A stretch of 64,000 bases of DNA from Oreohelix idahoensis (GCA_024509875.1 JAMPIV010014153.1:124001-188000), one strand, 5' to 3'; numbered from the stretch's first letter, positions 22,810 to 35,577 are shown. The notes: generated from the sequence alone by a model not told the origin. Numbers and translations are program-made.

Positions 22810-23781
22810 TCATAACCCTCCACTCCCAAAGGAGCATAGGCCTTCAACAAACACATGCCAAGTCCTCCTGTCACGTGCCATCATCTCAAGTTCTTTCCAT
22901 GTTCTCCTCATCATTTTCACCTCTGTTTCCAACTCTCTTCTCCATGTACTTCTTGGTCTTCCTCTGCCTCTCTTGCCCTGGGGGTTCCAGAACAAGGACT
23001 GCCTTGTAATGCTATCAACAGGTTTCCTCAGTGTGTGTCCTATCCATCGCCATCGTCTTCTTCTCATCTCTTGTTCCACTGGCACTTGTCCAGTTCTTGT
23101 CATCAGTTCCACATTGGTAACCTTGTCATACCATTTTAATCCCTCTATTCTACGCAAGCACCCATTTATGAAAGTCTGTAGCTTTTTGGTTGTTGTCTTT
23201 GTTGTTCTCCATGTCTCCGAGCCATACAATAGGACTGACTTCACATTTGAGTTGAAGATTCTTATTTTCGTGTTGGATCCTATTTCTCTTGATCTCCATA
23301 TATTTCCCAATGCAATGAAAGCTCCTCTTGCTTTTTGTATTCTTATTTTGATATCGCTGTCTGTCCCTCCAACTTTGTCTATATTACTGCCAAGATATGT
23401 GTATGATTCTACATCTTGTATTGGTGTTTCTTCAAGTTCAACCCTGTTTTCATTACCTGCATTTATTCTCATTATTTTTGTCTTTTCCCTGTGTATTTTC
23501 AGACCCAATTGCTGTGACCTCTCATCGAGTGTTTTCAATTTGTCCTGCATCTGATTACGGTTATGGGACAGGAGAGCCAAGTCATCAGCAAAATCCAGAT
23601 CATCCAACTGCTTAGTCAGAGTCCACTGGATTCCATTTCTGTTGTGTGTTGTCGATGATCTCATAACCCAATCTATTGCCAGCAAGAAAAGAAATGGAGA
23701 CAAGAGGCATCCCTGTCGCACTCCTGTTCTTATCCCAAATGGTTCTGTAAGCTGTCCTTCATGAAGAACTCTGCACGTCAT
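22810..23781 (-). pseudogene. RTE-A reverse transcriptase, C-terminal part after frameshift
   Basis: A 323-codon frame carrying the second half of the RT domain. Visible are GVRQGCLLSPFLFLLAIDW, the catalytic FADD (in LDFADDLALLSH), the YLGS block, then LLYGSETWRTTKTTTKKLQT and WIGHTLRK in the C-terminal region. It belongs to the same protein as 23786-25876 but lies in another frame, the break being within about 20 bases of 23785. The stop codon overlaps the 3' tail of the element. Otherwise the frame is intact, so the lesion is probably recent. Confidence 0.88.
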
Positions 23782-23785
23782 GTCT

Positions 23786-25876
23786 TCATAGGTTTTCTTT
23801 ATTAATGATTTTCAGGGGAACTCCATAATGCCTCATCAATTTCCAAAGTGATTCTCTGTCCACACTGTCAAATGCTTTTTCGTAGTCCACAAATCCGATG
23901 TATAGTGGTGAATTCCATTCCAGACTTTGTTCAACTATTATTCTCAAAGTGGCTATCTGGTCTGTACATGATCTGTTTTGTCGAAAACCTGCTTGTTCAT
24001 CTCTCAATTTCTTGTCTATGGACTCCTTTAATCTCTCAAGGATAATCCTGTTCAATACCTTTCCTGGCACTGATAGTAACATTATTCCTCTATAATTTGT
24101 GCACTCTTGTAGATTTCCCTTCTTAGGCAACTTAACCAGATATCCTTCCTTCCATTCTGCTGGTATCTCTTCTTTTTCCCAGACTTTACCAAGTAATTTA
24201 TATAACATCTCTGTAGCCGTGTCGATATCTGCTTTGATGGCCTCTGCTGGAATGCCATCAGGTCCAGACGCTTTTCCATCTCTTAGAAGCTTTATGGCTT
24301 TCTTTATTTCTTCCTTCGTTGGTCTTTCACCGTTAATTTGTAGCTCTTCTTCTGCTGGCTGGATGTCCGGCGGGTTTTGTGGAGCTGGTCTATTGAGAAG
24401 GTCCCCAAAATATTCTGTCCACCTCTTCATTTGCTCTTGTATATTGCTGAGCAGTTTCCCATTCTTATCTTTTATGAGGCAACTTGTTTGCTTGTATTTC
24501 CCTGTTAGCTTCTTTGTGCTGCTATACAGTTCTCTCATATTTCCTTTGGCTGCAGCATCTTCTGCCTCTCTTGCCAACTCCTCAATATACTTCCTCTTGT
24601 CTCTTTTGATACTTCTTTTTACTTCTTTGTTTGCTTCTGTGTACACTTCTTGAGCCTTGGCTTTGGAACTTCTGGTTTTGCTTGTGTTTAACTCTGCTTT
24701 CTTGTTTTTTCTATCTTTTATCTTATTGATGGTTTCTGTTGTTATCCATGCTTTTTGTTGTCTTTCCCTTTTCCCCAGTATTTCTTCACATGTCTCCTTC
24801 CATACCGTTTTGACCTGCTGCCAATAGTCTTCTGTATTCTCTACATCTTCCAACTGTTGGAGCACTTGGAATTTGTTGGATACTGTGACCGCAAATTTGT
24901 CTCTTGTTTCTTGATTTCTTAGCTGTCCTACATTAAACTGTTGTCTATAATTTTGCATTGTTGCATATCTCTTGAGTTTCATTTTTACTTTGGCTATCAG
25001 AAGATGGTGATCTGATGCCACATCTGCTCCTCTATATACCTTTACATCCTGCAATGATGATCTAAACTTCTTCTTTATGCATATATGATCGATCTGATTT
25101 TCTGTTCTATGGTCTGGTGATATCCATGTTGCCTTGTGTATTCTCTTATGTGGAAACATGCTTCCTCCTATAGCCAGTTGATTTGAAGCACAGAAGTTTG
25201 CGAATAGTTCTCCATTTTCATTCATTACTCCTAGCCCATGTTTTCCCATGACTTCTTCAAATCCAGTATTGACTGTACCTATCTTTGCATTCATGTCACC
25301 CATCAAAATTGTGATGTCTCTTCTTTTTATTTTATCCATAATTTCCTGTAGTTTAGTATAAAATGCTTCTTTCACAGACTCTTCTTTGTCATTAGTTGGT
25401 GCATAACATTGGATGACATTGACATGAATTTTCTTTTTAGCTGTTTTGAAAATAGCTGTTATTATTCTGGGTCCCACAGCTTCCCATTCAATGAGTGCTT
25501 TCTGTGCTTCTTTAGATAACATAAGAGCTACCCCTTCACTGTGGTGTGAACTTTCGTCTTCGTGTCCTGAGGACAGCACCAATTCACCTGTGATGAGTTT
25601 CTTCCTGTCTACCCCCTTCCACTTTGTTTCACACATTCCCAGAACCTCGATTTTGTATTCCCTCATTTCTGCTGCTACTTGTGCCACTTTCCCTTGTTCG
25701 TTCAATGTCCGAACATTCCAGGTGCCAAATCTGGAAGTTCTCCTAGAAGAAAGAAGGTTAATCAGCAACACAGACTCCTTTCGGCTTTCTCTGTGTTGCA
25801 TCATATGCCTCCCCGCGAGAGGACCTTCCCCTGTCTTGGATGGCTGTGTTTTATTTTCTTTATTTGACTTGTCCAT
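23786..25876 (-). pseudogene. RTE-A endonuclease and N-terminal RT
   Basis: 696 codons from an ATG at 25876. The N-terminal half is an APE-type endonuclease: FGTWNVRTLN (strand 1), MCETKW (catalytic Glu), QCYAPTN, LMGDMNAKIG and the C-terminal SDHHLLIAKV. A basic linker follows, then the first RT motifs: LPKKGN..CTNYRGI, GFRQNRSCTDQI and FVDYEKAFDSVD with the first catalytic Asp. The frame ends just after the block MRHYGVPLKII by frameshift into 22810-23781. The protein would nick target DNA and prime reverse transcription there. One lesion separates the two halves, so this copy is inactive as sequenced unless the shift is an assembly error. Confidence 0.9.
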
Positions 25877-26022
25877 ATTTGTTGAAGTTTTTTGTGGTTT
25901 AAATTTTTTTTACAGGATGGGGTAACCGGCCCCATGCCCAACCCTCCTTAGTCGCCTTCTACGACATGCTTGGCAGGGGACAGTGTTACTATTCTTTGCT
26001 CCCCTTTCGGGCCCCGGTAACA

Positions 26023-26117
26023 CGCGAATTCTAGTGGTTAAAAACCCACATCTATAAAACTAGGACTTAACTGAATTTATTAATTATAAATTCCTTCGCG
26101 ACTTTAAAAGTTAATTT
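26023..26117. repeat. Right copy of 95-bp LINE target duplication
   Basis: Identical to the matching part of the uninterrupted LTR at all positions I compared. It begins CGCGAATTCTAGTGG and ends AAAAGTTAATTT. Confidence 0.9.
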
Positions 26118-26862
26118 AAGCATCTATTATCTTTTGAAATAATATAATAGATAGATCATTATATTTAAAACTGGAACTCTTGAGATGGTTTAATTAAATA
26201 GATTTAAATTAACACAAAATCCCTTGAAATAGAATGACTAGACCACTGATCACTTTACACAATATATATTTTACCGCTTTGCACAGAATTAGAAATCACT
26301 GCAAATATATATAAAATCCAGGGGAAAATCTATAACAAGATTTCAATAAAGCTAGTGCTTCTGTAAAGATCTGGCCAGCGAGTGATAACGTGTCTAGTTC
26401 TACATGGTCTATTTAGCTAAAATGAAATGTAAGTTGAGTGGGACATGATAAACTTGACAACTTATTTGATCTCACGAACTTTTGGGGATCTGACCGCCAA
26501 ATCAAGAGAAAAAGCCGCCCCCTGGTCTTCGTATCCGCTCGCTGCTGCCCGTTTCGCTTTCCCCCGTTCGCTCGGTTCCTCGATTGACACCGAGACGCGA
26601 AATTAGCGGCAAGCAACTGCTTCTCGTATCAGGGAAAACTACTGTCTTTGATAGCGCCGATAGTCTCCCCTAAGATCCCTCGGTCTGTCTCTTTGATCTC
26701 GTCGCTGTATCCTACATGAGTCCCGGTGGAATGCGTTCTGGCAAACGAAAAGTTACAACCAATGTTCAGGGGTTCTAATGTTATGAAAAGCTAAGGGTCC
26801 CTTTAATCATCCATCAAATCAGGGAAAATTCACTAGTCAAACTAGACGTACGTCACAGTAAT

Positions 26863-27578
26863 CAGTAGCAATCCTTACATTTTTTGGTAGTGTTACACGA
26901 TACAATACAAATAATTAACGCCAATTCTTAACCCGCCACGCAAAACCCCGCTTCGCTTGACACATTCTGCCATGCATATATACACGCTGCGACAAAGCCA
27001 ACAGAGGAAAAACACGCAGACAATTTTATTGCCTCCTCGCGGTAATGTTTCTGACGTCACAAAAACAAGTTAGTTATTTGAAAAATACATGCTAGCGAGA
27101 TGAATGAGAGGAAAAGATGGCGGTTTTGTGTAAAATATTTATTTGACAATTGACTATGACAAAAATTGAAAATCTAAACCAATATGAATCTGACCATAAA
27201 AATCATATGGTAGTATAGCTTAGATTCCACTGAGCAAGAATGTGTTTTAAATATTATGGTAGTCCAAGAATTAACCAAGTTATTGAGAAAATACTAAATG
27301 TCTACGGACCAGACAGACTGTCGTTCCTGCTTGTTTTTTATAACGGTAGTGGGGACGCGAGCTTAGAAGAGAGACATTGAGGAAATTCAAATTCGCTTGG
27401 GTAAAAAGAGTATAATAGGGAAAGGGGAGCGGTAGGAAAAATGTAATCCAAAACGAAACATCTTTTTGTATTGGGCAGAACTAAAGCAGACTGGCCAATA
27501 GACTACCAGACGCAGAGTTTGTTTGGAATAATTTTTGTTTTTTCAAAAACTGCATTTGAATTTTGGTAGTCGCAAGCT
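26863..27578. other. No recognisable feature
   Basis: Spacer between element 2 and the RTE-B LINE. I found no open frame or repeat match. Confidence 0.4.
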
Positions 27579-27598
27579 TTCGATTGGCCAGTACTTAC

Positions 27599-29185
27599 TT
27601 ACTTAGTCGTTCCCCTTCTACCGTGAGGTGTAGAGGTTTGGAAGAGAGAGCGCCAGACTATTCTATCAGCTGTCTTCTTCCTGGCCTGGTTCCATTCTAG
27701 TCCTCGGTCCTTCAAAGATTGTCTAATGTTGTCCTCACAGAGGACTCTGGGTCGTCCTGGAGGTCGGTATCCCTGGCTCTTTGTTTCCCATGCTTGTCGT
27801 GGTAGCCGATCTTCTCCCATTCTGCAGACATGGCCAAACCATCTTAGTTGGGACTGTTCTATTTGGGTCTGCAGCGGGTGGGATTTTAGGCCTTGACGTA
27901 TCGTCTGGTTGCGGACCATGTCTCTTCTTGTTACTTCAACCACCTTCCTCAGATACCTCATTTCTGAGGTTTGGATCTGGCTTTTGTGGGTTGTAGTCAT
28001 TGCCCATGACTCGCATCCATATGTCAAGACTGGGACATAGGTGGAGCGGTATACAGCCATCTTCGTTTTCTTACCAACCTCTTTCTTGCTGAGGAATCCT
28101 CGATTTATGGCCTGATAAAGTCTCCCAGCCGCTGCTTTTCGAGTGGCCATCTCTTCTTTGATGCCCCCCTTTCGGTCTATAATAGCTCCGAGATATTTAA
28201 TGTGGTCGACCTGCTCCATGACCTGTTCTCCCAACTTAATCTGATGTTTTCTTTCTTCTCGTGATATCACCATGGATTTTGTTTTAGAACTGCTTATGAC
28301 CATCCCTCTCTTCTCCAGCTCTTCCTTCCAGACTTGCAGGTTGGATTGGAGATGTGTCTCTGATTTAGCAATCAGGACAACATCATCAGCAAATGCTAGC
28401 TCTGAAATACAGACCTGTCTCATCTTCCAGTACCCCACTGAATACTTTCTTGTTCTCTCCTTACATGCCTTGATGACATCGTCCATGAGGAGTATGAAAG
28501 GATAAGGTGACAGGATATCGCCTTGTCTTACACCAGTGGTGGTCCTGAACTCTTCTGACTTATAGTTTGCTGTCTTCACATAATTTCTGCAAGACTTGTA
28601 GAAGCTCTGTATAGCATGAATCAGAGGTGCTGGAATGTTCTTTCTTGCCAAACAGTCCCAAAGTTTGCTCCAGGGGACCCTGTCAAACGCCTTTTCCAGA
28701 TCTATGAAACAAAGATGGATCTCACTCTTGTACTCAAGGGCCTTTTCACTCAGCTGCCTGAGTGTGAAGATTAGGTCTTGAGTACTTCGGTTTGCTCGGA
28801 ATCTGCACTGGGCTTCATCCAATTGTGGCTCAGCTAGGCATCGGAGTCTCTGCTCTAGGATTCTAGAGTAGATTTTACCAGGGACACTGAGAAGGGATAT
28901 GCCTCTGTGGTTTCCACATTGTCGATTGTCACCCTTTTTGAAAATCGGTGTTATAATGGCAATCTCCCAATCCTTTGGTATGGCCTTGTTGCGCCACGCT
29001 GCCCGTAGGACCCTTAGGAGTAATAGGTCGCCTGATGCTTCCATGTACTTAACCATTTCTGGTTTTATACCATCATGTCCTGCTGCTTTGCCCATCTTGA
29101 TTTTCTCTAGTGCTGCCTTCAGTTCTTCCATCTTTATGTCATCTTCATCACCATTTGTATCCTCTTCTGTGCTAGTGGTTATCAT
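27599..29185 (-). pseudogene. RTE-B reverse transcriptase and C-terminus
   Basis: 528 codons. Motifs in order: KKGDNRQCGNHRGISLLSV, FRANRSTQDLIF, CFIDLEKAFDRV (first catalytic Asp), GVRQGDILSPYPFILLMDDV, ELAFADDVVLIAKS (catalytic FADD), KYLGAIID, LTYGCESW, then RWFGHVCRMGEDRLPRQ and a GRPR basic block near the C-terminus. The true protein starts upstream in the frame of 29211-30692; the ATG at 29185 is internal to the linker. All RT catalytic residues are present. Confidence 0.9.
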
Positions 29186-29210
29186 TTCTGATGCTCTACC
29201 TTGCTCACCA

Positions 29211-30692
29211 TCAAGGAGTTCTGAGAAATATTCTTTCCATTACTTCCTTTGGGGCAGTAAGCAATTTGCCTTGTTTGTCCTTTATACATTTGAGAGGGCA
29301 TTGTTTTTCCTTCCTCATGTTCTTTAGGGTCTTATAGAACAATTTCTGGTTTTCTTGCGCATCCTTTTCTAGCTTTTCTCCAAATTCTTCCCAGGACTTC
29401 TGTTTTGCTGCTAGCACCTTGTTCTTTGCTTCTGTTCTGAGTATCACATATTCTCTATATTTCTCTATTTGTCCTGCTGTGTTTTTAGCTCCTAAGTATT
29501 GTTTCCATGCCATGTTCTTCTCTCTTATTTTCTCTTTGACTTCTTCTGCCCACCAAGGTGTCCTCTTTCTCTTGTTCCCAAGTCGGACTTCACCACATGC
29601 TTCTGCAGCAGCTGTCTTTATGATGTCCTTGAATTTAAGCCACAGGGTTTCCAAGTCATCAGGTTGTTCTTCTGTGTTTCTCACCGCTGTAGCAATAAGC
29701 CCCTGATATCTGGTCTTAATTTCTGGCTCTTTCAGCTTGTAGGTCTTAATGCTCATTTCTTCCGTTCGTTTACTTGGTTTCTTGCGTGGTGCTGGGCAGT
29801 TCCTAGGCTGAGCAACTCTTTCAGTTGTTCTTTTGATTGTAAGCAGGTAGTGATCACTTCCAATCTCTGGCCCCCTCCAGACTCTAGCAAACCGGACATA
29901 TTTGAATGAGCTCCTCCTAACAATGGCATAGTCGATCACTGACTTCTCATTCTTTGTTGGATCACAACTAGTGTATGCTTGTATGCGCTTATGGGGGAAC
30001 TTTGTGTTGGTAATGATCAGATTCTGCTCACTGCAGAATCTGAGGAGTCGCTTTCCATTGTCATTGAGAGTATCTTCCCCATATCTTCCGATTACTCCAC
30101 CCCATCTAGCATGGTCATTTCCAACTCTGGCATTGAAATCTCCGAGCATGATAATTTCATCTAGGCAGTCATCCACTGTCCTTTGAAGCAGCTCGAAGAA
30201 TTCTTCATTGACCTCTGCTCTCTCATCCTCATTTGGCCCATACACTATGACCAGGTTGACTATGGTTTCTCCTTCTTTTAGTTTTACAACCATAATGCGC
30301 TCCGAGACAAAGTTCCATCCCTTGATACTATCTTTCTGGTTTTTGGCCACAATGCAACCCACGCCCCCTTTAGCTCTTTCAGATGTGGGTACACCACTGT
30401 ATAGCAGAGTGTTGCCATCGAGATCCATGACTCCTTGTCCCTTTTTCTTTGTTTCGGTAATAGCCAGGATTTCTAGTTTTGCTTTCCTCATCTCTTCCAT
30501 CAGCTCCTCTTCTTTCCCATTTATACTTCTTGTGTTCCATGTTCCATAAGTCGTAGTCCGTTCCAGTTCGTCGCCTTTAGAATCAGTCCGGTTTTCTCTC
30601 TTATATTGCTTGTAATCGTAGTTTAAGACAAACAGGTGATTGGCATGTTGTGCCTTTGCATGGTGGAGGGGCTGCCTCCTTACGGCCTCCAT
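29211..30692 (-). pseudogene. RTE-B endonuclease and linker
   Basis: 493 codons from an ATG at 30692. The APE-type endonuclease shows TYGTWNTRSIN, ITETKKKG, VIVYGPNEDE, MLGDFNARVG and GSDHYLLTIK in the expected order. A Lys/Glu-rich linker follows. The frame ends early after KEVMERIF because of a small deletion at a short direct repeat near 29235; the correct continuation is in another frame and leads into 27599-29185. One lesion separates this copy from an intact ORF, so it appears young. Confidence 0.88.
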
Positions 30693-30758
30693 GCAGGCCG
30701 CCCTCCTCCTTTTTCATCCGGGCTTGGGACCGGCATAGGCGGAGTTCGATTGGCCAGT

Positions 30759-32247
30759 GCTAGTAAATATTAGCAAAAAGCTTTCACTATTCATTGCCAG
30801 TTGAACAAAACTTTTATTCAGATACGCTGAGAACAGCTGTGATAAATTTAAAAGTAAATTAAATAACTAAATAAGTATTTCACAGTCTGGACGGAGCAGA
30901 AGAAGCTGAGGCCACTTCTTTGCAAGTCAGCGTCATTTGTTTATATTTCTTGAAAATTTGTGGTAAGAATGCTTTATGAATTCATATGTTTAATCCCACT
31001 GCCAAAGTTAGATACTGCTATTGTGGGAAAGTGAAGGACATGTCGGGAGCAGACATTGTTGAGTCCTCACATTGAAATGTATCTAACTGTTGTATGTTGT
31101 CATGATTATGTTTGAATATTATTGCATTAGAAAGATGTTAGTAAGCCTCTGTGTTCCATGAACACTATTAAACATGCCTGAAGCATTTATATTTTTTAAA
31201 AAAAAACACACACATATAAAAGGAAATGTGGTTACTCCACATTATTTTATGGAGGAAAACTATGTAAACGTACAGTGGCGTATCTGCCATAGGGACCTGA
31301 GGTGTGGTCACAGCAAGGTGGGAGTCATGAAAAACTAGGGGAGAGTGCACCTGAAATGCACGCGAGGCTGACCCCATATCACAGTAGGGAAATAAATAAT
31401 ATCAAAAGTGATCAGATATAAAAGGCTAGGGTGTCCTTTTGTTGCAGAGGTTTTATTTCCTGTTGCCAGCTGGTAACAGGAAACCTGCGGAGTGACGATA
31501 ACGCCAAGAAGTCTCCGACAATTCATGTATGCTGTCAAGAGATAACAGCAGGAGCTTGGGCGTGTGATGTGATATCGATATTTCTGCAACTACACACTAT
31601 CTTATCATTCAACAAGAAACCCCAGGTGATATGTTAAGGACCTGGGTATATCTGACAGTTTCGTTTTAAACAAACTCTGGTATTTCAAATCATACTCAGG
31701 AAGTTGATGGGGTATGATGATAATACAGCCCCTCATACACAGTGACTCTCCCTATTAGAGGACTAAAGTGTAAGCTGTGAACATTCCAACAGGAAAGACA
31801 TATATTAACTTTGTAGTTATTTTAGTTGATCTTTTCTGTAAACTATCTTGTCCTCATTTTCAAAGACCTGCCCAAAGATATGACTGGACAGGCAAAATAA
31901 ATTGTACAAAAAAAATTTATTTAAAGAAAAACTTAACCACTGTTTATTCACTTCCTCATAGAAACTTAACGTGTTTTTGTGTTATGTACCATCATTTCAT
32001 TTCTCCCCTAGACACTAGGTACATCATACACCAGACACTAGAGCCAAAATAGTGACCGTGTGAGATCTAGGGAGGTAGCATTAGGTTCCCTGCACATAAT
32101 TTATCATCATCATTTATAGAGTCAGGGGCCTACATGTGCTTGACCTCACACAGTTAATACATACACGGATTTCATTCTTTTAGGATACCATCATAACCTC
32201 CCCAGCAAAATCTAACTTTGCTACAAGATCTTTGCCTATCGGCTGCT
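30759..32247. other. No recognisable feature
   Basis: Mostly AT-rich unique sequence. Open frames of 69, 84, 68 and 91 codons show no motif. CAGTGGCGTATCTGCC at about 31273 resembles a hAT end, but no partner end was found. Confidence 0.4.
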
Positions 32248-32739
32248 AATTTTAGACCCACTGTTGTGACGTCTCATCCGGTATTCTCATTATGTCTTGC
32301 ACGTGGTTTTGGTTTAGGGATAGAAAATGAAGGTCATCGGTCAAGTCTAGATTGTCGATTTATTTTATAGAGCCGTTTGAATTCCGTTTCTGGTGGTTAG
32401 TGTAGCTGTTATAATAATCTAATTTATACAGCATGGGGCGGACTGACTGTCACCTGGGCCCTCGTGCAATAAAGGGTTATTAACTTGACACTTGATTAAG
32501 TTAAATGCAGGCCCCCTACTGATGCGGGTCTTAGGATACTGCCCGATTGCCTGACCGCTAAGGCCGCCTCTGCCATACAGTCAGTTGGAAGAGGTATTGT
32601 AACAAGAGGCATGCCTGTCAATTTCAATTCTTGATGGACTTCTAACTGGACTCCATAATGACTCACTGGTACCTGAAGCCATTTTCTGTGTCAGCTGTCA
32701 AATGTTTTACGTGAGTTCAGTTTAATGTTCACCTTAGAG

Positions 32740-33283
<544 letters not shown>

Positions 33284-33420
33284 ATTTAGAGTTATGTGCC
33301 GTGTCACTAACTGGTCTGTTCCTGTATTGCTATCAGTCTCCCTCATTTGGCTGCTAGACCAGATATCCCCTCCTTCCAGTTTGCTGGCATGTGGTAGCTT
33401 GTGATAACTTGGTTATGATG

Positions 33421-34719
33421 TACCACTCACCATAAATTAAATCTGGAAGTGCAGTGTTTGTTAGCCCGCGTGGAGTTCCGGTAGGTCCTTCTTGAGAGAA
33501 AGATAGAATGGGACCACAGCTCTCATCAGCATGTAGCAAGAATCGACCAAGGTGAGATTGTGCACGTGGTTGGCTATGCCATAATGTAAACAGAATAGCT
33601 ACAGAAACTGCCGCTACAAGAGCACATTAGTGCTTCGCCACGATTAGCTTGGGGATGCTACAGTGTCGATCTTATGCTCCACCAGGAGCGAAAAAGGAAG
33701 GACGAATAGTTTAATCTATTGTTGTATTATGTAATATAATAATGAGTACACATATTGCCTGTTTTCATCTCTATTTATGACGCAAGGAAACAGCTGACAT
33801 ATGACACAATGTTGAAACCAAGGTGAAAGGTTACAGTGCTGGCATATTTAGGCTATAAACCGCAGTTAAGTCTGTGTGTTATTAACTTCAGCAACAGCGG
33901 AATGTGGTTCACACTTGTCTACATCAAGTGCTACTCTAGGCTACAAGAAATGCTCTTGTCTGCGTTTCCCACAGCCAAATATGTAAGCCTAATAATATAA
34001 GTAAGTGTAAGCCATTTGCTCAAAGTCCGTTGCTCGCTGTGTGTGCTGTGAGCGGGCTCACGGCGTGAAGCAGAATATACAATCTGTAACGTACAGGCCG
34101 TTCTGTCGATTATATATTTTGTTGATGTATTAATTCAGGAACAAATGTAAACAACTTATGTTACACACAAATATGAAACGCCCCCAGCACACGTCTATTG
34201 TTTATGTTTTTTCTTGTTAAGATTGAGAGAATTTTTTTCAAAAAATTATGATAGTTAATTTTCTGTTACTGCTACATTAGTTTTTCTTGAGAGGTAATGC
34301 ATTATTATAAATTACCACCCATAAATAACAACCATCTAGCACACATACCCCCGACTGGAAACCAGAGGAAGAATTGGGATTCCAAAGAAAACCAGGTGTA
34401 GAAAGGAAGAAAGGGGAGCTAACGGAACCGGATCATCCTTGGCACAGCTGAAAAATTCAGGCCAAAATCGAAATCGGTGTAGAGCGACAATTCTAGCCAT
34501 ATGGTCTACATGGAACCAAAAAGTCGAAACAAGATTGTATGTCAATGGGGAAAAAAACAACGGATACTGTTTTTGTTGTTGTGTTTTTTAACGTTTAACA
34601 AATTCCAACAGAATGTTTACTATTAACAGAAAAATGAAAGCACATTCTACGTCGATGTTTGGGCTTTTACGCCTGAGGCCGTCTTTCAATTTAAGTCAGC
34701 AGCTGACTATCATTATCGT
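33421..34719. other. No recognisable feature
   Basis: AT-rich sequence between the nested RTE-A remnant and LINE-D. Open frames of 61 and 74 codons show no motif. Further decayed RTE-A sequence may extend into the first 150 bp. Confidence 0.4.
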
Positions 34720-35577
34720 CACCACCTGCCATCTCCGCAACGAAGGTCGGCTGCAATGAATATCCAACGTCTACTGTCTCTTGTCTTGATGGTGCTCATA
34801 GACTCTATCCTGTCTATCTCTTCATGTTATCTTCCCACTTATAGCGCTGCCTTCTCTTGCACGTTTACCTTCAACTTTGCCTTCTATTATGGTCTTCTGC
34901 AGGATGTTATGTCTTTTTATGTGACCAAAATATTTTAATTGCCTAATTTTTATCTCCTTCATTAATTCTCTTTTCATACCTAGATTTTCTAGGATCTCTT
35001 TATTTGTTTTCTTTTCTTTCCATGAGATGCACCCCATTCTTCGAAATATCCACATCTCGAGAGCCTAAATTCGTTCTTCCAATTGCTTATTCATTGTCCA
35101 TGTTTCTACACCACACAGTAAAGAAGAATGTATGTAACACTTGATGATTCTGAGTTTTAATTTGTAATTTAATTGTTTATAGGGAGCCGCGGTAGCGCAG
35201 TGGTTAGTGCACTGTCTTCCTAGCTCGGTGGTCCATGGTTCGATCCCCAGTTGAGGTGGGATTTTTAGACCGCAAACGGCTCCGGGGTGGACCCAGCCTC
35301 ATGAATTGGGTACCAGAACAACTCTGGGAAGGTTAAGGCGGCCGGCGTGATGCTGACCACATCACTCCTAGTGTGCCGATGGTCAAGAAAATACGGGCCT
35401 AACACCGTATTCCCAATATGCCTCAATAGGCGTGTAACAGGATCTTTTACCTTTTTTATAATTGTTCATATTTGTCTCATGTTCTTGAATGTAGCGTTGG
35501 CCATTTCTAACCTCTTCTTGATTTCTGTTTCACATCTGCCATCTTTAGCTGACTATACAATCTATGAAAATACTGCT
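34720..35577 (-). mobile_element. LINE-D remnant, minus copy (split by SINE)
   Basis: The minus-strand frame at 34822-35055 reads WIFRRMGCISWKEKKTNKE, then IRQLKYFGHIKRHNILQKT, the C-terminal region of a LINE protein. Collinear sequence resumes at 35471-35577 beyond a SINE. The 3' end points left. It meets a plus-strand copy of the same family head to head at about 35577. Confidence 0.78.
35182..35459 (+). mobile_element. tRNA-derived SINE inserted in LINE-D
   Basis: The head GGGAGCCGCGGTAGCGCAGT contains an A-box, and GGTTCGATCCCC at about 35238 is a clear B-box, so RNA polymerase III would drive it. The tail is T-rich. It is flanked by AATTGTTTATA (35171-35181) and AATTGTTCATA (35460-35470), a target duplication with one mismatch. 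Two further copies occur at 35821 and 36907. Confidence 0.88.

Larger units (their letters stand above)
22793..26022 (-). mobile_element. RTE-A: nearly full-length RTE-like LINE
   Basis: A 3230-bp minus-strand non-LTR retrotransposon inside the right LTR of element 2. It has a 5' leader rich in GGGGCC and GGCGACTAAGG words, one endonuclease-RT frame broken by a single frameshift, and a stop codon that runs straight into a short ATGAAATGAAA-type tail. The minimal 3' region with a simple-sequence tail and the single ORF fit the RTE clade. The 95-bp target duplication fits the long duplications reported for that clade. At least five decayed relatives lie in this window. Confidence 0.9.
13342..26857 (-). 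mobile_element. LTR element 2: Gmr1-like Ty3/gypsy element with open gag and pol
   Basis: LTRs at 13342-15765 and 21107-26857 (the latter split by a LINE). Perfect 5-bp target duplication GTAAT at 13337-13341 and 26858-26862. Gag and Pol frames are uninterrupted. Pol has the order protease, integrase, reverse transcriptase, RNase H, whereas ordinary Ty3/gypsy elements place integrase last. This order defines the Gmr1 lineage. Without the inserted LINE and its duplicated target the element is about 10.2 kb. The LTRs look almost identical, so it is young. It is the only element in the window encoding all enzymes, and so a candidate helper for elements 1 and 3. Confidence 0.93.
21107..26857 (-). 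repeat. Element 2 right LTR (5' LTR), split by a LINE
   Basis: LTR parts are 21107-22792 and 26118-26857, with duplicated target sequence between them. Removing the 3230-bp LINE and one target copy restores a length within about 2 bp of the left LTR. This LTR would carry the promoter, so the insertion probably alters or silences transcription of element 2. Confidence 0.9.
27593..30744 (-). mobile_element. RTE-B: nearly full-length RTE-like LINE
   Basis: A 3152-bp minus-strand LINE bounded by a perfect 14-bp target duplication, TTCGATTGGCCAGT, at 27579-27592 and 30745-30758. The short 5' leader starts CTCCGCCTATGCCGG and the initiating ATG is only about 50 bases in. The stop codon TAA is itself part of the (TAAG)n tail, so there is no 3' UTR, an RTE-like trait. 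The single ORF is split by one frameshift. It differs from RTE-A in sequence throughout. Confidence 0.9.

Noticed and set aside
31273..31290. CAGTGGCGTATCTGCC as a hAT terminus
   Set aside because: No matching inverted end or 8-bp duplication found nearby.
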